This document shows positions 19,918-31,321 of a stretch of DNA of 64,000 bases, in pieces. A program made the position numbers and the translations under genes. Positions within the stretch are counted from its first letter, which is position 1. Each line of letters begins with the position of its first letter. The stretch covers positions 2,069,079-2,133,078 of the forward strand of contig BDGG01000007.1 of assembly GCA_001949185.1 (NCBI GenBank), written 5' to 3'. The notes under the pieces were generated by a model, which was not told the DNA's origin, did not search any database, and saw nothing but the letters and a program-made list of their open reading frames with translations. This DNA is from Ramazzottius varieornatus (Eukaryota > Tardigrada > Eutardigrada > Parachela > Ramazzottiidae).

Positions 19918-20047
19918 CCAGCAGAACAGTCTGTCTTCCTCACTCCGTAGCTTTCTCGTGCTTCTCTCTGCCTTCCGACACTCTTCGTGCTCCCGTGGGT
20001 ATCTCGTTCTCTTCCAGGTTCGTCAACGTCCCCGATCCCGCTTCGCC

Positions 20048-21291
20048 ATGTCTTACAACCGCACCGAATACCGCAGCGACAGCGACCGTCACGATGATGA
20101 CAAGCAGGGAGGATGGCGATCGTGGTTCGGTCTGGGAGGAAACAAGGACGATAACAACGTGAGTACTCTTTCCTGACTACCGCTCGCTTCTTCCATTCTC
20201 GAGGGTAGCTTTGTTCCGTCTGCAAGATGGAGCAGCGATGCTAGGTTGGTTGCTTGTAGGATCGTGACCGTGGATACTCCTACACCAACACGACCACCTA
20301 CCGAGGGGATGACAGCAATCGATACGGATTCTCCGGTGATCGCATGAGTGGACCGTCTGGCTACTCTGGAGCCATCAGTGGAGGATACAGTGGCAGCCGA
20401 GGCGGTTACGGATACACTACCAGCGATGACTACAACCGAGGTAAGCTTCACTTCCGGTTGCCCTGTTTGATGTGACTTGGCCTGTGGCAAGCCTTGCGCT
20501 GTCTGGGCGTTTTGGCAGGCGGTGGGGAACAGTTGGTGACGGTCTGGTTTTGTGTGTGGTTGCAGGTAACACCAACTACTCTCGCTCGAATGACAACAGC
20601 AACTACAACCGTGACAACAGCAGCCGAGGTGGAGACCGTGACGTCTACTACCGCCAGGAGACTCGAACCTATCCCACCACGGGATACACTGGATCGTCCA
20701 ACTACACCAGCGGCAACTACGGAAGCTACGGTACGCCCAGCTACGGTACGCCCAGCTACGGTACGCAAAGCTTCGGTCCGCAAAGCTTCGGTCCCAGCTA
20801 TGGTAACACCGACCGCGACTACACTGTCTCGCGCACCACCACCAACTACAACACCGACCGCGACTACCGACCTACCGGTACCACCGGCACCACCGGCTAC
20901 GGCTTCAGCGGCGACCGTGACACCAGCTTCCGCAATACCAGCTTCAACACCACTGGCGACCGTGACACCTTCAACCGCGGAAGCTACAGCGGCGGATACG
21001 CCACGTCGGGCAACCAGGGCGGCTTCAGCACCACCTCTGGCATGGGCCATCCCGGAAACTACTCATCGTCCTACACCAGCCCATCTGGTACCTACGGACA
21101 GAGCTCCAACTACTGTAAGTTTTTACTTCCCTCTCTTCGCGAGTAAGGGTTACCTGGCCTTGATTGACTTCACCATTGAAACTCTTGATGGGCTTTCCTG
21201 GTTCGACGCCCCTGATATCCGTTTCTTGCTCTTTGGTTTGTACATGCCTCATTTGTCTTTTCTCTTTGCAGCTTACAACCGAAACTACTAG
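20048..21291 (+). CDS. Tyr/Gly/Asn/Thr-rich low-complexity protein
   Basis: Four exons (20048-20158, 20260-20440, 20566-21114, 21272-21291) join in frame to give 286 residues. The N-terminus is charged (RTEYRSDSDRHDDDKQ) and is followed by one hydrophobic patch, GGWRSWFGLGG, at about residue 21. The rest is Tyr/Gly/Ser/Asn/Thr with short tandem units: a TPSYG/TQSFG/PQSFG run, NTDRDY twice, GDRDT three times, and a SYNRNY end carried on a 20-base last exon. There is no Cys, signal peptide or known domain. Gene architecture, promoter spacing and composition resemble the 16505 gene, so the two may be diverged paralogues. Tyr-rich low-complexity proteins with charged DRD spacers can assemble into reversible condensates; this role is inferred only. 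Confidence 0.78.
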
Positions 21292-21859
21292 ACGCTGGAT
21301 GTGGAACGTTGCGCCGAGTTTTTCTTGCTTCATCCCAGTTGAAACTTTCCATTTGCCCTGTGAGTTTTAGCGATTCTTGGTGCATTTTCTGTTGGTAGAA
21401 TGTTCGTTTTTCGCGGTTATGGTTGACTTGCTCTTTTCCATTCTCATTTGAGCCGTTTGCTCATAATTGTTCATTAGAAATATCTTCGAGAAAATATCAT
21501 CGCGGTCAGCTTGCTTCACTTCGTTCCTGTGGGGAAAGGGTAAATATCCGGTAGGGCAAGGATCAGGGTTCTGCGGGGCACAGGAAACGAAGGAAAATCG
21601 AAGATGCAGGAAAAGCTATTTTCCGACGCTATTTGATTGTCAAGCTATTTGATTGTCAGTACGAGGCAGAGGACATATGACCATACTCGTAGCGATTTTC
21701 GCATCATTATTTGGGGCATATCTTTTCTCTGCTCCTGTTGCACTTGGTCACGTGCTTCTTGTTTCCTGACGTTGATGAGTCGGTGTGCTAAAGGTTTAGA
21801 CAGGACTGGGAATGACAGAATATTTTAGGTTGGTACAATTTGTCGTGGTAAAGAGACGG

Positions 21860-21990
21860 GTCTGTCAAATGTCGAAGAGCCTACAGTTGTATCAACAGGC
21901 GGACAATGAGAAATCAATCAAGCGTTGGTACTGACATTTAGACTTTTCGCGTTGCCCGAATTATGTACAAGGTGAACGACATAATTCGGC
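21860..21990 (+). repeat. Partial copy of the foldback element arm
   Basis: GAAGAGCCTACAGTTGTATC and the following ACAGGCG-ACAATGAG..AATCAATCAAGCGTT match the arm that starts at 22168, in direct orientation. Confidence 0.6.
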
Positions 21991-22167
21991 CGTACCTATT
22001 TTTAGGACGTAATTATGACCGGTTATATTTCTTAGCTCACTGTACCACCTCGCTCAAGTTTTCGTTACCGAGGTAGACAAACTTATCCTTCAGAGCACTG
22101 GATAGGTTTTAGGATGAGATGAAGTTTCGGGTCGAAGAAACAGCTCTTGGGAGGAAAAGGGGTCGGT

Positions 22168-23049
22168 CTAATGTTAAAAAGCCTAAATTTGTATCAACAG
22201 GCGTACGATGGAAAATGAATCAAGCGTTGACGATAATGTTCAAACGTTTTACGCCGTCAGAATTATGTCCCAAAAATGGGTACGGCAGACTTACGTCGTT
22301 TACCTCGTATAAAAACTCTAAAACGGAAAGTGATCATGTGACCACCTGTAAAGTCAGCAGAACCACCCGTTTAATTGACATTTGAAAGAAAGATCACTTC
22401 TCTTCAGTTCTCTGTGATTTTGATGTTTTTGTTCACTTTCCCGAAGGGTAGTTCTCTTCAGACGTTGGTCACAGTTCAATCTCGTTGCCCACATTTCGAT
22501 CTTGTTGTCGTCAAAGCGTACTCGCAGACTTGCGGTAAACGGATCTGCAGTGAAACTTGATGTCGAGCAGCTTGTTGATCGCCAGGAAAGCGTGTCGCCT
22601 TCAGCTTGGAGCCATTTGCAGTCAGGTGAGCTATCGCGTTCCTTTCCCTTTGTGTAGCGATGTAAACAGCAGCTCATGAGGTGGGAAGGCTGTGAGGGAG
22701 GCGTAAGGTAACTGTCACTTTGCAAATATGACTCGTGCTTTAAGTAAACACCGGAAATCCCCAGCTGGAACAACCGCTTCGGACTTCCTTCTGGCCGCTG
22801 TGGAGAACGTGTACACTGTACAGTCAGTCTTGTGGCAACTGTTGATGTCTTTGTTGCTAATGTGTCCAGCAAACTAGTACAGTTCACTTTCCGTTTTAGA
22901 GTTTTTATACGAGGTAAACGACGTAAGTCTGCCGTACCCATTTTTGGGACATAATTCTGATGGCGTAAAACGTTTGAACATTATCGTCAACGCTTGATTC
23001 ATTTTCCATCGTACGCCTGTTGATACAACTGTAGGCTCTTCGACATTTC
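22168..23049. repeat. Foldback element: two 165-bp inverted arms around a 552-bp loop
   Basis: The left arm 22168-22332 and right arm 22885-23049 are near-perfect complements (for example CGAGGTAAACGACGTAAGTC at 22910 against its complement at 22287). The loop has no convincing gene. A piece related to the outer arm recurs at about 58742-58830. It may be a foldback transposon, or an inverted duplication of a terminal repeat. Confidence 0.8.
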
Positions 23050-23227
23050 AGCAAATCAGTCAAGCAAGACGGCACATCCGCCTCGCCCGTCGTAAAGATC
23101 AAGACAGACTTGTCTCTTTTCATACTCTGGCTAGTTTTAGCTTATAAGGTTTCCGTACTGACTTTTTAAAGACTATTTTTTTCCTCGACAGAGTATTGTG
23201 AGGGGCCTTATCACAAGCGGCTGCACC

Positions 23228-24036
23228 ATGGCTTCAAAAGACGCAGGTGAGTCTGGCGATACTGCGCATCAAGGCTTCGATTCGTCCGCTGAGGGCGGAG
23301 AGGCGCAGGAGCGAGCTGCTCAACACCAGGCCGCAGATACGGTCGACCCCAACTTGAAGAAGGCTGGCCAGGTATTTCCAGAGGCCCCGAAGGGAAACAC
23401 GACACGAAAGACGGGCCATCTCGATGAAGGCCAAGGCGATGGTAAGTCCAGCATTGTTTCTGCTTGCTGGTGAATGATGCACTGTGTGGTTCTTTCTTGT
23501 GTCGGTGAACGTGGCGACGGTGACGTCATTCGTCTGTTCGTAAGCTTGGCCGTTACTGTATGACATGACGTGACCGTATTGTGGATATGACATGACATAA
23601 GGTGATATGCCGTTTTTTCTGTTGCAGGAGCCGTTGGACATTCGCAGACTCTCTCGCACCTCTCTGACTCAGTACAGCGTTCTTTCTCTGACTTTAGGGC
23701 CGTCACTCAGTGTTTGTGCTTTGTTTTACAGTCGCAAGGGACGAAAAGCATAACCAAAGCCTCGTCGGACAGGGCTTCGTGACGGGCGAGCAGGCCGGAG
23801 CTGGCACTACCTTCCAGCAACATCGTGGCGATCCAGAACTGATTTCCGGCAGTGGGAAAGACAATGAAGATGGCGCGACACCGGTGGCGTTGGGTGGTGA
23901 CTATGATGCAAGGTACAGCAAGCCAGAAGGCGAGCAAGATTTTGACGCCGTGCACGGACACAAGACAGACATTCCCTGGAGCAGCGGCCAAGGTTCGGGC
24001 TTCGACAAAGATTGGCAGTATGAGGATAAGAACTAG
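23228..24036 (+). CDS. Cys-free, Gly-rich hydrophilin-like disordered protein
   Basis: Two exons (23228-23441, 23732-24036) join in frame (phase 1) to give 172 residues. The whole protein is hydrophilic and rich in Gly, Asp, Glu, Gln, Lys and His, with no Cys, no hydrophobic segment and no signal peptide. Recurring words are DEKHNQ, GQGFVTGEQAGAG, SGSGKDNEDGA and SSGQGSGFDKDW. Glycine content is far above the 6% hydrophilin criterion. Such proteins protect against water loss in LEA-like fashion in other organisms; here the function is inferred from composition. No LEA motif repeats or tardigrade CAHS/SAHS motifs are evident. An in-frame extension to 23198 lacks a better ATG. Confidence 0.75.
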
Positions 24037-24403
24037 ACTGTGAGGGACTTTGGTCGTTGTGCTTTGATCATTCTGTAGACGCAGCTTTCCTCGTTGAACG
24101 TTCCGTTTGTATATCTCACTTTGAACTGTATACTTTCTTTGTTTTGCTGTGTTTTCTCCCACCTTGAATGTTCCTGGGTTTGCTTAGTCAAGTCTTGCTC
24201 GGTGCTTGGAAGTTCTTGCTTATCCTCTGGCTTGTTGGGTTTATGCTGTACAGTGCAAATAGAATGCTACCATAAACTACTAACAAAGATATATTTTCGG
24301 ACATTTGCCAAAACTATTTACGGTCGATAAAACTGTTCAGGTGGTACAAGAACGAGAAACTAGTAACTTGGGCTGCCTCGATCAAAGAGGTTTCGCGTAC
24401 GAG

Positions 24404-24547
24404 ATCGTTTGTCCAAGTGATGCACACCATCAGCCAGTCACAATGAAAACTTGCGCGACTTGAACAAATTCAACAAGATGGTTTTCCAAGTGGCGCACGC
24501 TTCCGGTCAGTAATACTGTTAACGTGCGCCACTTCAGGAAATACGCT
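24404..24547. repeat. Two adjacent palindromic AAGTGGCGC elements, copies 6-7
   Basis: At 24404-24470 (degenerate: CAAGTGATGCACAC/TTGCGCGACTTG) and 24475-24547 (CAAGTGGCGCACGC/AACGTGCGCCACTT), intergenic, 70 bases apart. Confidence 0.75.
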
Positions 24548-24840
24548 TTACAACGGATCTGTTCGCAGTCTTGTGTAGTCTTTGTTCTCTGCAACGCAGT
24601 TTCCATGTGAAAAGGGGACGTCGACTGTTGTCCTTCAGAAAAGAAGACCAACAGCAGAATCCCGAACTTTTGATAGCACAGTCTTTGTGGTCGACAGGAG
24701 AAGCTGAAGAGTGCCTATCACGTACGCAGACCGGTCAGGCTCGAGCTGCGGGTGATCATGTTTGAGGAACCAGGAAGTTGACGGTAGAGCGGAAGTCGAA
24801 GGGGCAGCTTGCGCAGTTTCCATAGAAAATTAGCCGGGAT

Positions 24841-27129
24841 ATGGGAGGCAAAAGTTCCAAAGAAGTAAGTCGTACCACAATTTCGAAAGCCTGACTATCT
24901 CGAGTAAAGTATTGTACGATATCAAATCTCTGATTGCAATAAACTACATTATAGAATAAAAGCAACATGGCTGTCAACTTTGCTGACCAGAATGCTCCAG
25001 CGCTGGAGGGACAAGCAGCTGGCGACGACGCAGTACCTGCCGATGGTGCTACCTTTGATGCCAATGCTCCTGCAGGCGATGCAGCCGCACCTCCGCCCAA
25101 GAAAAAGAAGGACAAGAAGGCCAAGAAAGCCGAACGGAAAGCTCAACAGGAAGCGGAAGCCGCTGCCTTGGCCGCTCAAGCTGCAGCCGACCTCGAAGCT
25201 GCGAAAAAAGCAGCCGATGACGCTACCCTAGGTTACGCTGCTCCGCCCGCACCGCTTGAGCAGAATGCCCCGCAGTTTGAGGGTGGCGATGGTGGTGATG
25301 GTGGTGATGGAGGGTTAGGAAGATTGGGCATCAGTGTAACGATCGACCCTGATCTGGTCAAGATAGAGGACGACGCCCAGAAGAAAATCGGCATTCAACT
25401 GGAAGTTATCCTGGAAGGCTTAGAAGGCAGCCTGGATATGACGATCGAAGAGCGGAACAAGCTAGCTCATGAACTGAATACCCTGCAGCAGGAGATTGCA
25501 GTCTTGGACGGGGAGACAGCCAGTAGAACGGCGGAGATTCGGGAAAGGGAGAAGAACCTGGTGGAAGTCAACGATATCATCAAGGATCTGAAGAGCAAGG
25601 CTTGTGCCTACGCTCTAGAGACCAAGCAGATTGCCCAAGATGTCCAGGAAAGAATAGCCATGGACCCCAAAGATAAGGCGCTGATGGAGGGGAAGAATAG
25701 GCTGGAAAGAGTACGGGGTGCCTTGTTGGATTTGTACGCCGAACAACTGGTCTTGAAGGCCAGCTTCCTGGCCTATGCCGCCTCCCTGAAAGGAATGGGC
25801 AAGAAGACGAGGATCACCAAGGATCTGAACGAACAGACACATCAGATGATGAAGGACATACCTCCCCTCAAGCAGGATATCGTCACATTGCGGGATAAAC
25901 TGACCGCCTTCAAACGAGATACGGCAGAGGTAAGTGTGCTTTGCAACGAATATTGAAAATGTACTGATAGACAAACCAACACTTGACGCTATGATGTCAC
26001 GTTAAAACTGCGTCATCTGACCTGTAATGGAGGGCAGCGCCTGACGCAATGGGCGACTTGAACAGGGGAACTCGCTCTTAATCGGCAGACGAACTAGGCT
26101 ACATCGTTTTACCAAGTGGCGCATTTTCTTGCCGATAATGCCCACAACGTGCGTCACGGGGAAAACGATCTGAGTTTGTATGGCACGAAGTCACGACTGA
26201 GTCACGACTGATTTCCCGTCTGTGCTTTGAGCGCTTGGTGAACTAGGCAAAAGAGTTTCTTGCAGGCCAGTGTCCGCCTGAGGGATCAGATCCAACAAGA
26301 ACGCGAACGAATGATCACAGAAGCCCGGGAGCAGAAGTACCTGGTGAAGCTGTACGAGGAAGAGGCCAAGATCATGGAGCGTCTGGACTCGGATCTGCGC
26401 CTGCAACTGGATTCCGCCGTGGAAGTAGCTGGTAAACTGCAGCTGGAGCTGCGCGACAACCAAAAGTACTTTGACCATCTGACAGCCCGTCTGCAGTACT
26501 GTATCCACCACGAAACACTGACACCGAGTGGCGGTATGGCCAGCATTCTCCATCGCAAGAAGAAGACGACCAGTCCCACCGAAGCCAAACCCAACGAGCA
26601 AGTAACTGCCCCCAAAGTGGATGATACCACTGTGGTGACCATCACGGCAGCACAACCCAAGAAGGAGGAAGGCAAGCTGCTGGTGGGCAAGTCGGCCAAG
26701 AAAGCCGCTGATCTGCAAGACATCCTCAACGACATGGACCTCAAACGCGGAGCCATGCGAGCTCAGATCAAGTACCTCGAGCACAAGATTCAGCAGCTGG
26801 AGATTGAAGTGTACATCTCCAAGATGAATGTGGAGATTCAGATGTTACAAACCTCCATCAAAATCGAAACCTGGAAGAAGACGGGCAAGGTGCCTGCAGC
26901 CATGACCGTCTCCGTCATCGACACTGCCCTCAGAGCCTCGCAGATGCCGGCAGTCGGCAGTCCTTCCCTTCATTCGCCCCATGACAAACCTCTGGAGACA
27001 CGCCATCGTGTCAAGAGGGGCAGTGTGGGTCAGGATATTATCGGTGCTGGCAAAGACTCCATCGTTAAAGGCCCCAGAGGAGTATTTGGTAAGACGGTAG
27101 ACATGGCCAAAGGAGACAAGAGAATCTGA
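24841..27129 (+). CDS. Coiled-coil protein with a predicted N-myristoylation signal
   Basis: A 24-base first exon (24841-24864) encodes MGGKSSKE and splices in frame to 24955-25929, then 26266-27129, for 620 residues. MGGKSS fits the N-myristoyltransferase consensus (Gly2, Ser6), implying membrane attachment. Residues about 15-60 are Ala/Pro/Asp rich; a basic stretch PPPKKKKDKKAKKAERK follows and could add electrostatic membrane binding. A helical Ala-rich segment, a DGGDGGDGG linker and then about 350 residues of heptad-rich helix (for example ERNKLAHELNTLQQEIAVLD, RLRDQIQQERERMITEARE) come next. The tail is Ser/Pro rich and basic. No enzyme domain is visible. Starting at the ATG 24967 would lose the lipid signal. 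Possible roles are cytoskeletal or ciliary coiled-coil scaffolding; the family is not recognised. Confidence 0.75.
26103..26169. repeat. Palindromic AAGTGGCGC element, copy 8 (extended arms)
   Basis: ATCGTTTTACCAAGTGGCGCA and TGCGTCACGGGGAAAACGAT give about 20-bp arms in the coiled-coil gene's last intron. It defines the longest symmetric version of the family (67 bp). Confidence 0.8.
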
Positions 27130-27519
27130 TCAAGTCGTCGCTACTGGCTACTTGGCCTTTCCAGCCTACGCTGTGTCCAGTAGGCCGTCCATCTGGAGGT
27201 CTGACCATCGGTCTATCTGTGACGTAGGCTCTGCTCCTACCCAGCTGACAATTTCCAACCAACGGCCGAACGTCTTTCTTTTCCAAAGTAAAGCTAGTCT
27301 TTGGATCGGCCACACTTTCTTTTTTCTTGTTTTATTTTGTTTTGTTTTTTTCAACTCTTAAGGCATTGTCAGTCAATGGGAAGCAAACTTTGTGCAGCAG
27401 AGTTCGGGTAAAACTCAAAATCAAAACTCGAGGGACATCTTTGAAAACAGATATACTTTTTAAAGGAAACAAAGCAGAGCAGCCACCGTTCGAATACACA
27501 GTTGTAAAAGAAAGAAGCT

Positions 27520-30055
27520 TTAAAGGGGATTCTGATCGCTGCGGTAGTTGTGGTGCTGAACGGGAAGTGCTACGCGCTCGGCGTAGGTAGTCAGAAGGAC
27601 CAACTGCGCTTGGCGCACACACGACACCCAATACTCACGCTGCAGCTCTTTCTTCTCGTCCTCGTTCTGCTCACGCGCTCTCAGGTTACCACGCAGTCGC
27701 TCCAGATGCATCCGTTCGGCCACCAGATGGCGCGGATAATCGGCCATCCTTCGCTCCAGCAACCTAGTTACGGAGAGGATCAGTTAAGACCTTCCTCAAA
27801 TTTCCACGACCAAACCACCTAACAACGTGCGCCACTTGGACAAAGTCGACAGGATTGCGCTATGCAAGTGGCGCACATCCTCAGCGGATTACCTTCAAGT
27901 CGTGCGCCACTCAGAATGACAACTTTATCCAAGCCTATTTGCCCACCTCCTGACTTACGAAAGCTCTTGAAACGAAATTTCTCTCTGTACGAGGTTTTCT
28001 TACCCTCTCAAGACGGCTTTAGACTTGTCAGGAAGCTGCACCAAATTTTCTGCAGTGAGAGAAAGTTTATGAAAAGTGCGAAGCTGAGGAAGAGATGGTC
28101 GGTAGCGAAGCGGAAGCAAGGAAGAAAGCTTGGTACCGAGGGCATAAGTTCCTTGGGGTGTCTGGTCGGCGTCCTCGTTATCGTTCTGGGTGTACTCTAC
28201 AAACTCTTGATCAGACATGGACATGACACGGAGAATGACGTCCAAGTCATCATCGGTCAGAATGCCATCGCGACCCAGAACGATTGGGTATTCATCGCCC
28301 ACCACTTTCTACCAAAAGACAGGGAGCACATTGAAGATACCCAATCTTGGGAAAAAGTTGTAACATGAAGCCCTTCTTACTCGATGCTGAAGATATTCCC
28401 AGCGCGTCTGGATTTCATCTGCCGTGATGGAAAAATTTTGTGCTTGGATAATACTTGTGGCTACTTGCTTCAGGTGCTCTGTGGGGATGAAGACTTCCTC
28501 GTGCGGATTCTCCGTGTCGTCTTCGGCATACCCGTAAAGGTACAGCATTTCCTCGTTGGAGATTTCTCCATAAGTGTTGAAGATTTCTTCACCCTGTGAA
28601 AGGAAAGCCAAGCGCTCTATACATCATGCCATCTGATGCACTAATTATGGGCGAAAGACCTTGTCTTACGGCTTTGATGGCCTTGGTAGAAATCATGGTC
28701 AGATCGCCCTCCTCCTCTTGTCCCTCAGCCTCTGCCCAGTGCAGCTTAGCGTTGTTCTTGCTGACGCTGGCGTTGAGGAAGTCGGCCACGGGAATCATCA
28801 GGGGGACTTCGGCCAAGGCATTGCCCACTCGCGTGGCTTCGCCTTGGCCCTCTTCCTCGTCCGACTCTTCTTCCTCCGTGTCGCTCTCGCCATGGCCACC
28901 TTCCTTCGGACGGGTGAAGCTGTATGACATAACGAACGCCGAAACGCGATGGGCTTCCTCAAGCAGCGTCTCGTACAAACTATAAGCCAAAAGGAACTTC
29001 CCAAGGTTGCTTGCCTATGGTCAAGTACCAATTTTCTTACCTTTGGTCGACGCCTTTATACTTCTTCAACGCAGGGAAAATCCAGGCTGCAAAGTCGCTC
29101 GTAATCTGTGCTTTGTCCCGCTTGACACGATCCGCAACATTCAGTCCAGCTGTCAATGTTGCCAGAGCGGGCCTAAATGGAAAACGGAGAACGATGAATC
29201 AGATATCGGGCAACCGAAACACACCGACCAAACCGGCCCCTGACGTCGCGAACATCCGAGGCATGACGTAATGCGCGAGTTGGTCGAAGGCTGAGTGACT
29301 CGGTCCAAGAGACAAACACGAAGCTTTCCCTCCCGACTAAAGACCGACACTCTCTCGTATGGCCTTACGTCTCCCAGAGTAGAGGGACATCCAGTGAGTT
29401 CCTGCGCAGGAAGAGATCAAGGTATGGCGCCCACGGCGATGCCGGGTTGGAAGATTCCAGCATGACGGCCAGGATGGTCGGCGTCCAGCGATTCGATACT
29501 GCCATCTTCTCCACGTCTAAAAAGCAACAAGCGCACCTGTACCTCTAACAAGCACAATGTTTGGATCGAATGAGTGCTGAGACTCACCAGCTCGCAACGT
29601 GACCGCATTAGGAAGATTCTGCCAGGATAGCAGGCGTTTCTGCGGAATGCGAAAGATGACTTCACCGACCTCGATCACCTTCGTGGCTGTCATGCCGTAA
29701 TTGGCCGCGGAGCCTTTCTTGCCCAGGAATACCTACACACTTTAACGATTAGACAGTTTTCCAATAATGCGATTGCAAAAGCAGGGAAGATCCTTGCCTT
29801 GTCGTTGAAGGTGATGGGATTTTCATTCTCGACGCACCAGCGCACAAACTCCCTCAGCTTATCATCTCCTTCTTCCACGCGCTGCAGAACATCATTAGTC
29901 GCTACGCCATTACCGTCACCTTCATGCATACCGTTGGTCTGAAAGACAGGTTTCGTCAGGAATCAGGAAGGTATCTTGGGGGAGAATTTCAAACTTACGG
30001 TCTTGAGTCTCTTGGCGCTCGGTTCCATATCCGCACTGTTCGTTTCACCATCCAT
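27520..30055 (-). CDS. SETD6: SETD6-like protein-lysine N-methyltransferase
   Basis: The minus-strand gene starts at 30055; exon 1 is 30055-29999 and exon 2 starts at 29938. The last exon ends at 27520. The N-terminal SET part reads KVFLGKKGSAANYGMTATK and VGEVIFRIPQKRLLS. After an acidic insert (ESDTEEEESDEEEGQ) comes the substrate/AdoMet core VPLMIPVADFLNASVSKNNA, matching the VPxADxLNH signature with N-A-S in place of N-H-x, and GEEIFNTYGEISNEEMLYLYGY. The C-terminal Rubisco-LSMT-like helical domain ends in YAERVALPVQHHN. SETD6 monomethylates RelA and other nuclear proteins. The intron after NDK begins GCAAGG, a GC-AG intron. A penultimate intron carries hairpin elements. Middle exon borders were not all fixed. 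Confidence 0.85.
27824..27916. repeat. Palindromic AAGTGGCGC elements, copies 9-10
   Basis: A right arm AACGTGCGCCACTTGGACAAAG (27823-27844) with a decayed left partner is followed by a complete element 27861-27916 (CAAGTGGCGCACATC/TCGTGCGCCACT). Both lie in a SETD6 intron. Confidence 0.7.
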
Positions 30056-31321
30056 GTCGGCGAGCTACTGCACCAACGCTAGCCAAAACTCTGGAGATGG
30101 AAGGAGCGGCAGAGGAAGGGTTGCTCAGTGCTGATGATGTGGAAGGAAAGCGAAGCCAAATGAGTGATTTCGAAACTGGAGATCCACAAACGAAATTCGA
30201 GTATCCATGAATTTTGCTGCGACGTCTTTCTCGGATTGCACGGCGCAAAAATTCTAAAGCCACGTGGATTTGACTGTGACAGAAAGGCTGAACCACTCAC
30301 GTGGCGCCACAGTCCTGCGCGACTTTGCCGTCTTCCTACAGGGCTGGGAAACCTTCTGTTTTCTGGATAATCAGCAATCAACCGAATGACCTTCATAATT
30401 GCTGTAGAAAATTGTTTCGCGGATTGCGCAATGCAAAACCAAAACAGTGACCAGTTTACCGGTTAGACCGATAGAAATTTCCAGCGTGACGTAAACCCAC
30501 GTGGCTAGTGGGAATTCTCCACATACGTCATAGAGGTACCGACTGAAGGACAGCGCCACTTGATACAATGCCGGTACATGCTTGAGGCGTGCCGGAGCGA
30601 CCTGCGGCCAATCATCTTTTGCACACGCTGAAAACCGCTTACTTTCATTTGTACGCTGTGCGCACTGGACTGCTTCACTGTGCACACGTTGTAAAAGGTT
30701 TTTCTTCGAATCTGTCTTGTTTTCATTCTCCCGTCTCCATTCTCCTTTCTCTATTCCATGAGAAATTTCTAGTTGTCAAGTTGGGAAGTTCTTTTGTTAT
30801 ACTCAAGAAGACAAGTCCTGGTTGGCGTTACTGCTGTATGGTGCAGTGAGGATCATCTCGGATCTTTCAGGTGCGAACGTCGTGCAAAGTGACTGACTTT
30901 CTCCTCTCCATTCGACAGTGTGTTGACGAAACTCGCCAGTTCACAGTTTTGACGCAGCTCGTTTCTCTTTCCAGGATCTGCAACCTCGGCGCCGGACTCA
31001 TTGATCCTTCGATATCCGTGGAACTTAAAGTGATAGTCGGGTTAGTTCTAAGTGTCTGAATGAACGCGTCCAGACTGCAGCTCTTTCTCGCCAAACAGAT
31101 TGGGCCAGGCTTGCCAGCGTTGTTTGATGTTGATTCATTTCTCTGTCTGACGTGGTTGTCTAGTGAGGTGCAGTATTGGGGTCATTGGAGTCAGTCACGT
31201 GTCTGAACGTCTGGGTGATGGTGTACGGACTGTACAGCATGTGGTTGATTGGCTGTTAGGCTGTTGATTTGATCATTTGGCAGACCAGTCAAGCATTTCT
31301 TCATCTTCTCCAGTCGCAACG
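30056..31321. other. Divergent intergenic region between SETD6 and the Wee1-like gene
   Basis: No exon recognised. The frames present are short and have no domain. It should contain both promoters. Confidence 0.4.

Noticed and set aside
20448-21050. 200-codon minus-strand frame rich in Val/Ala/Gly
   Set aside because: Antisense artefact of the Tyr/Thr-rich gene.
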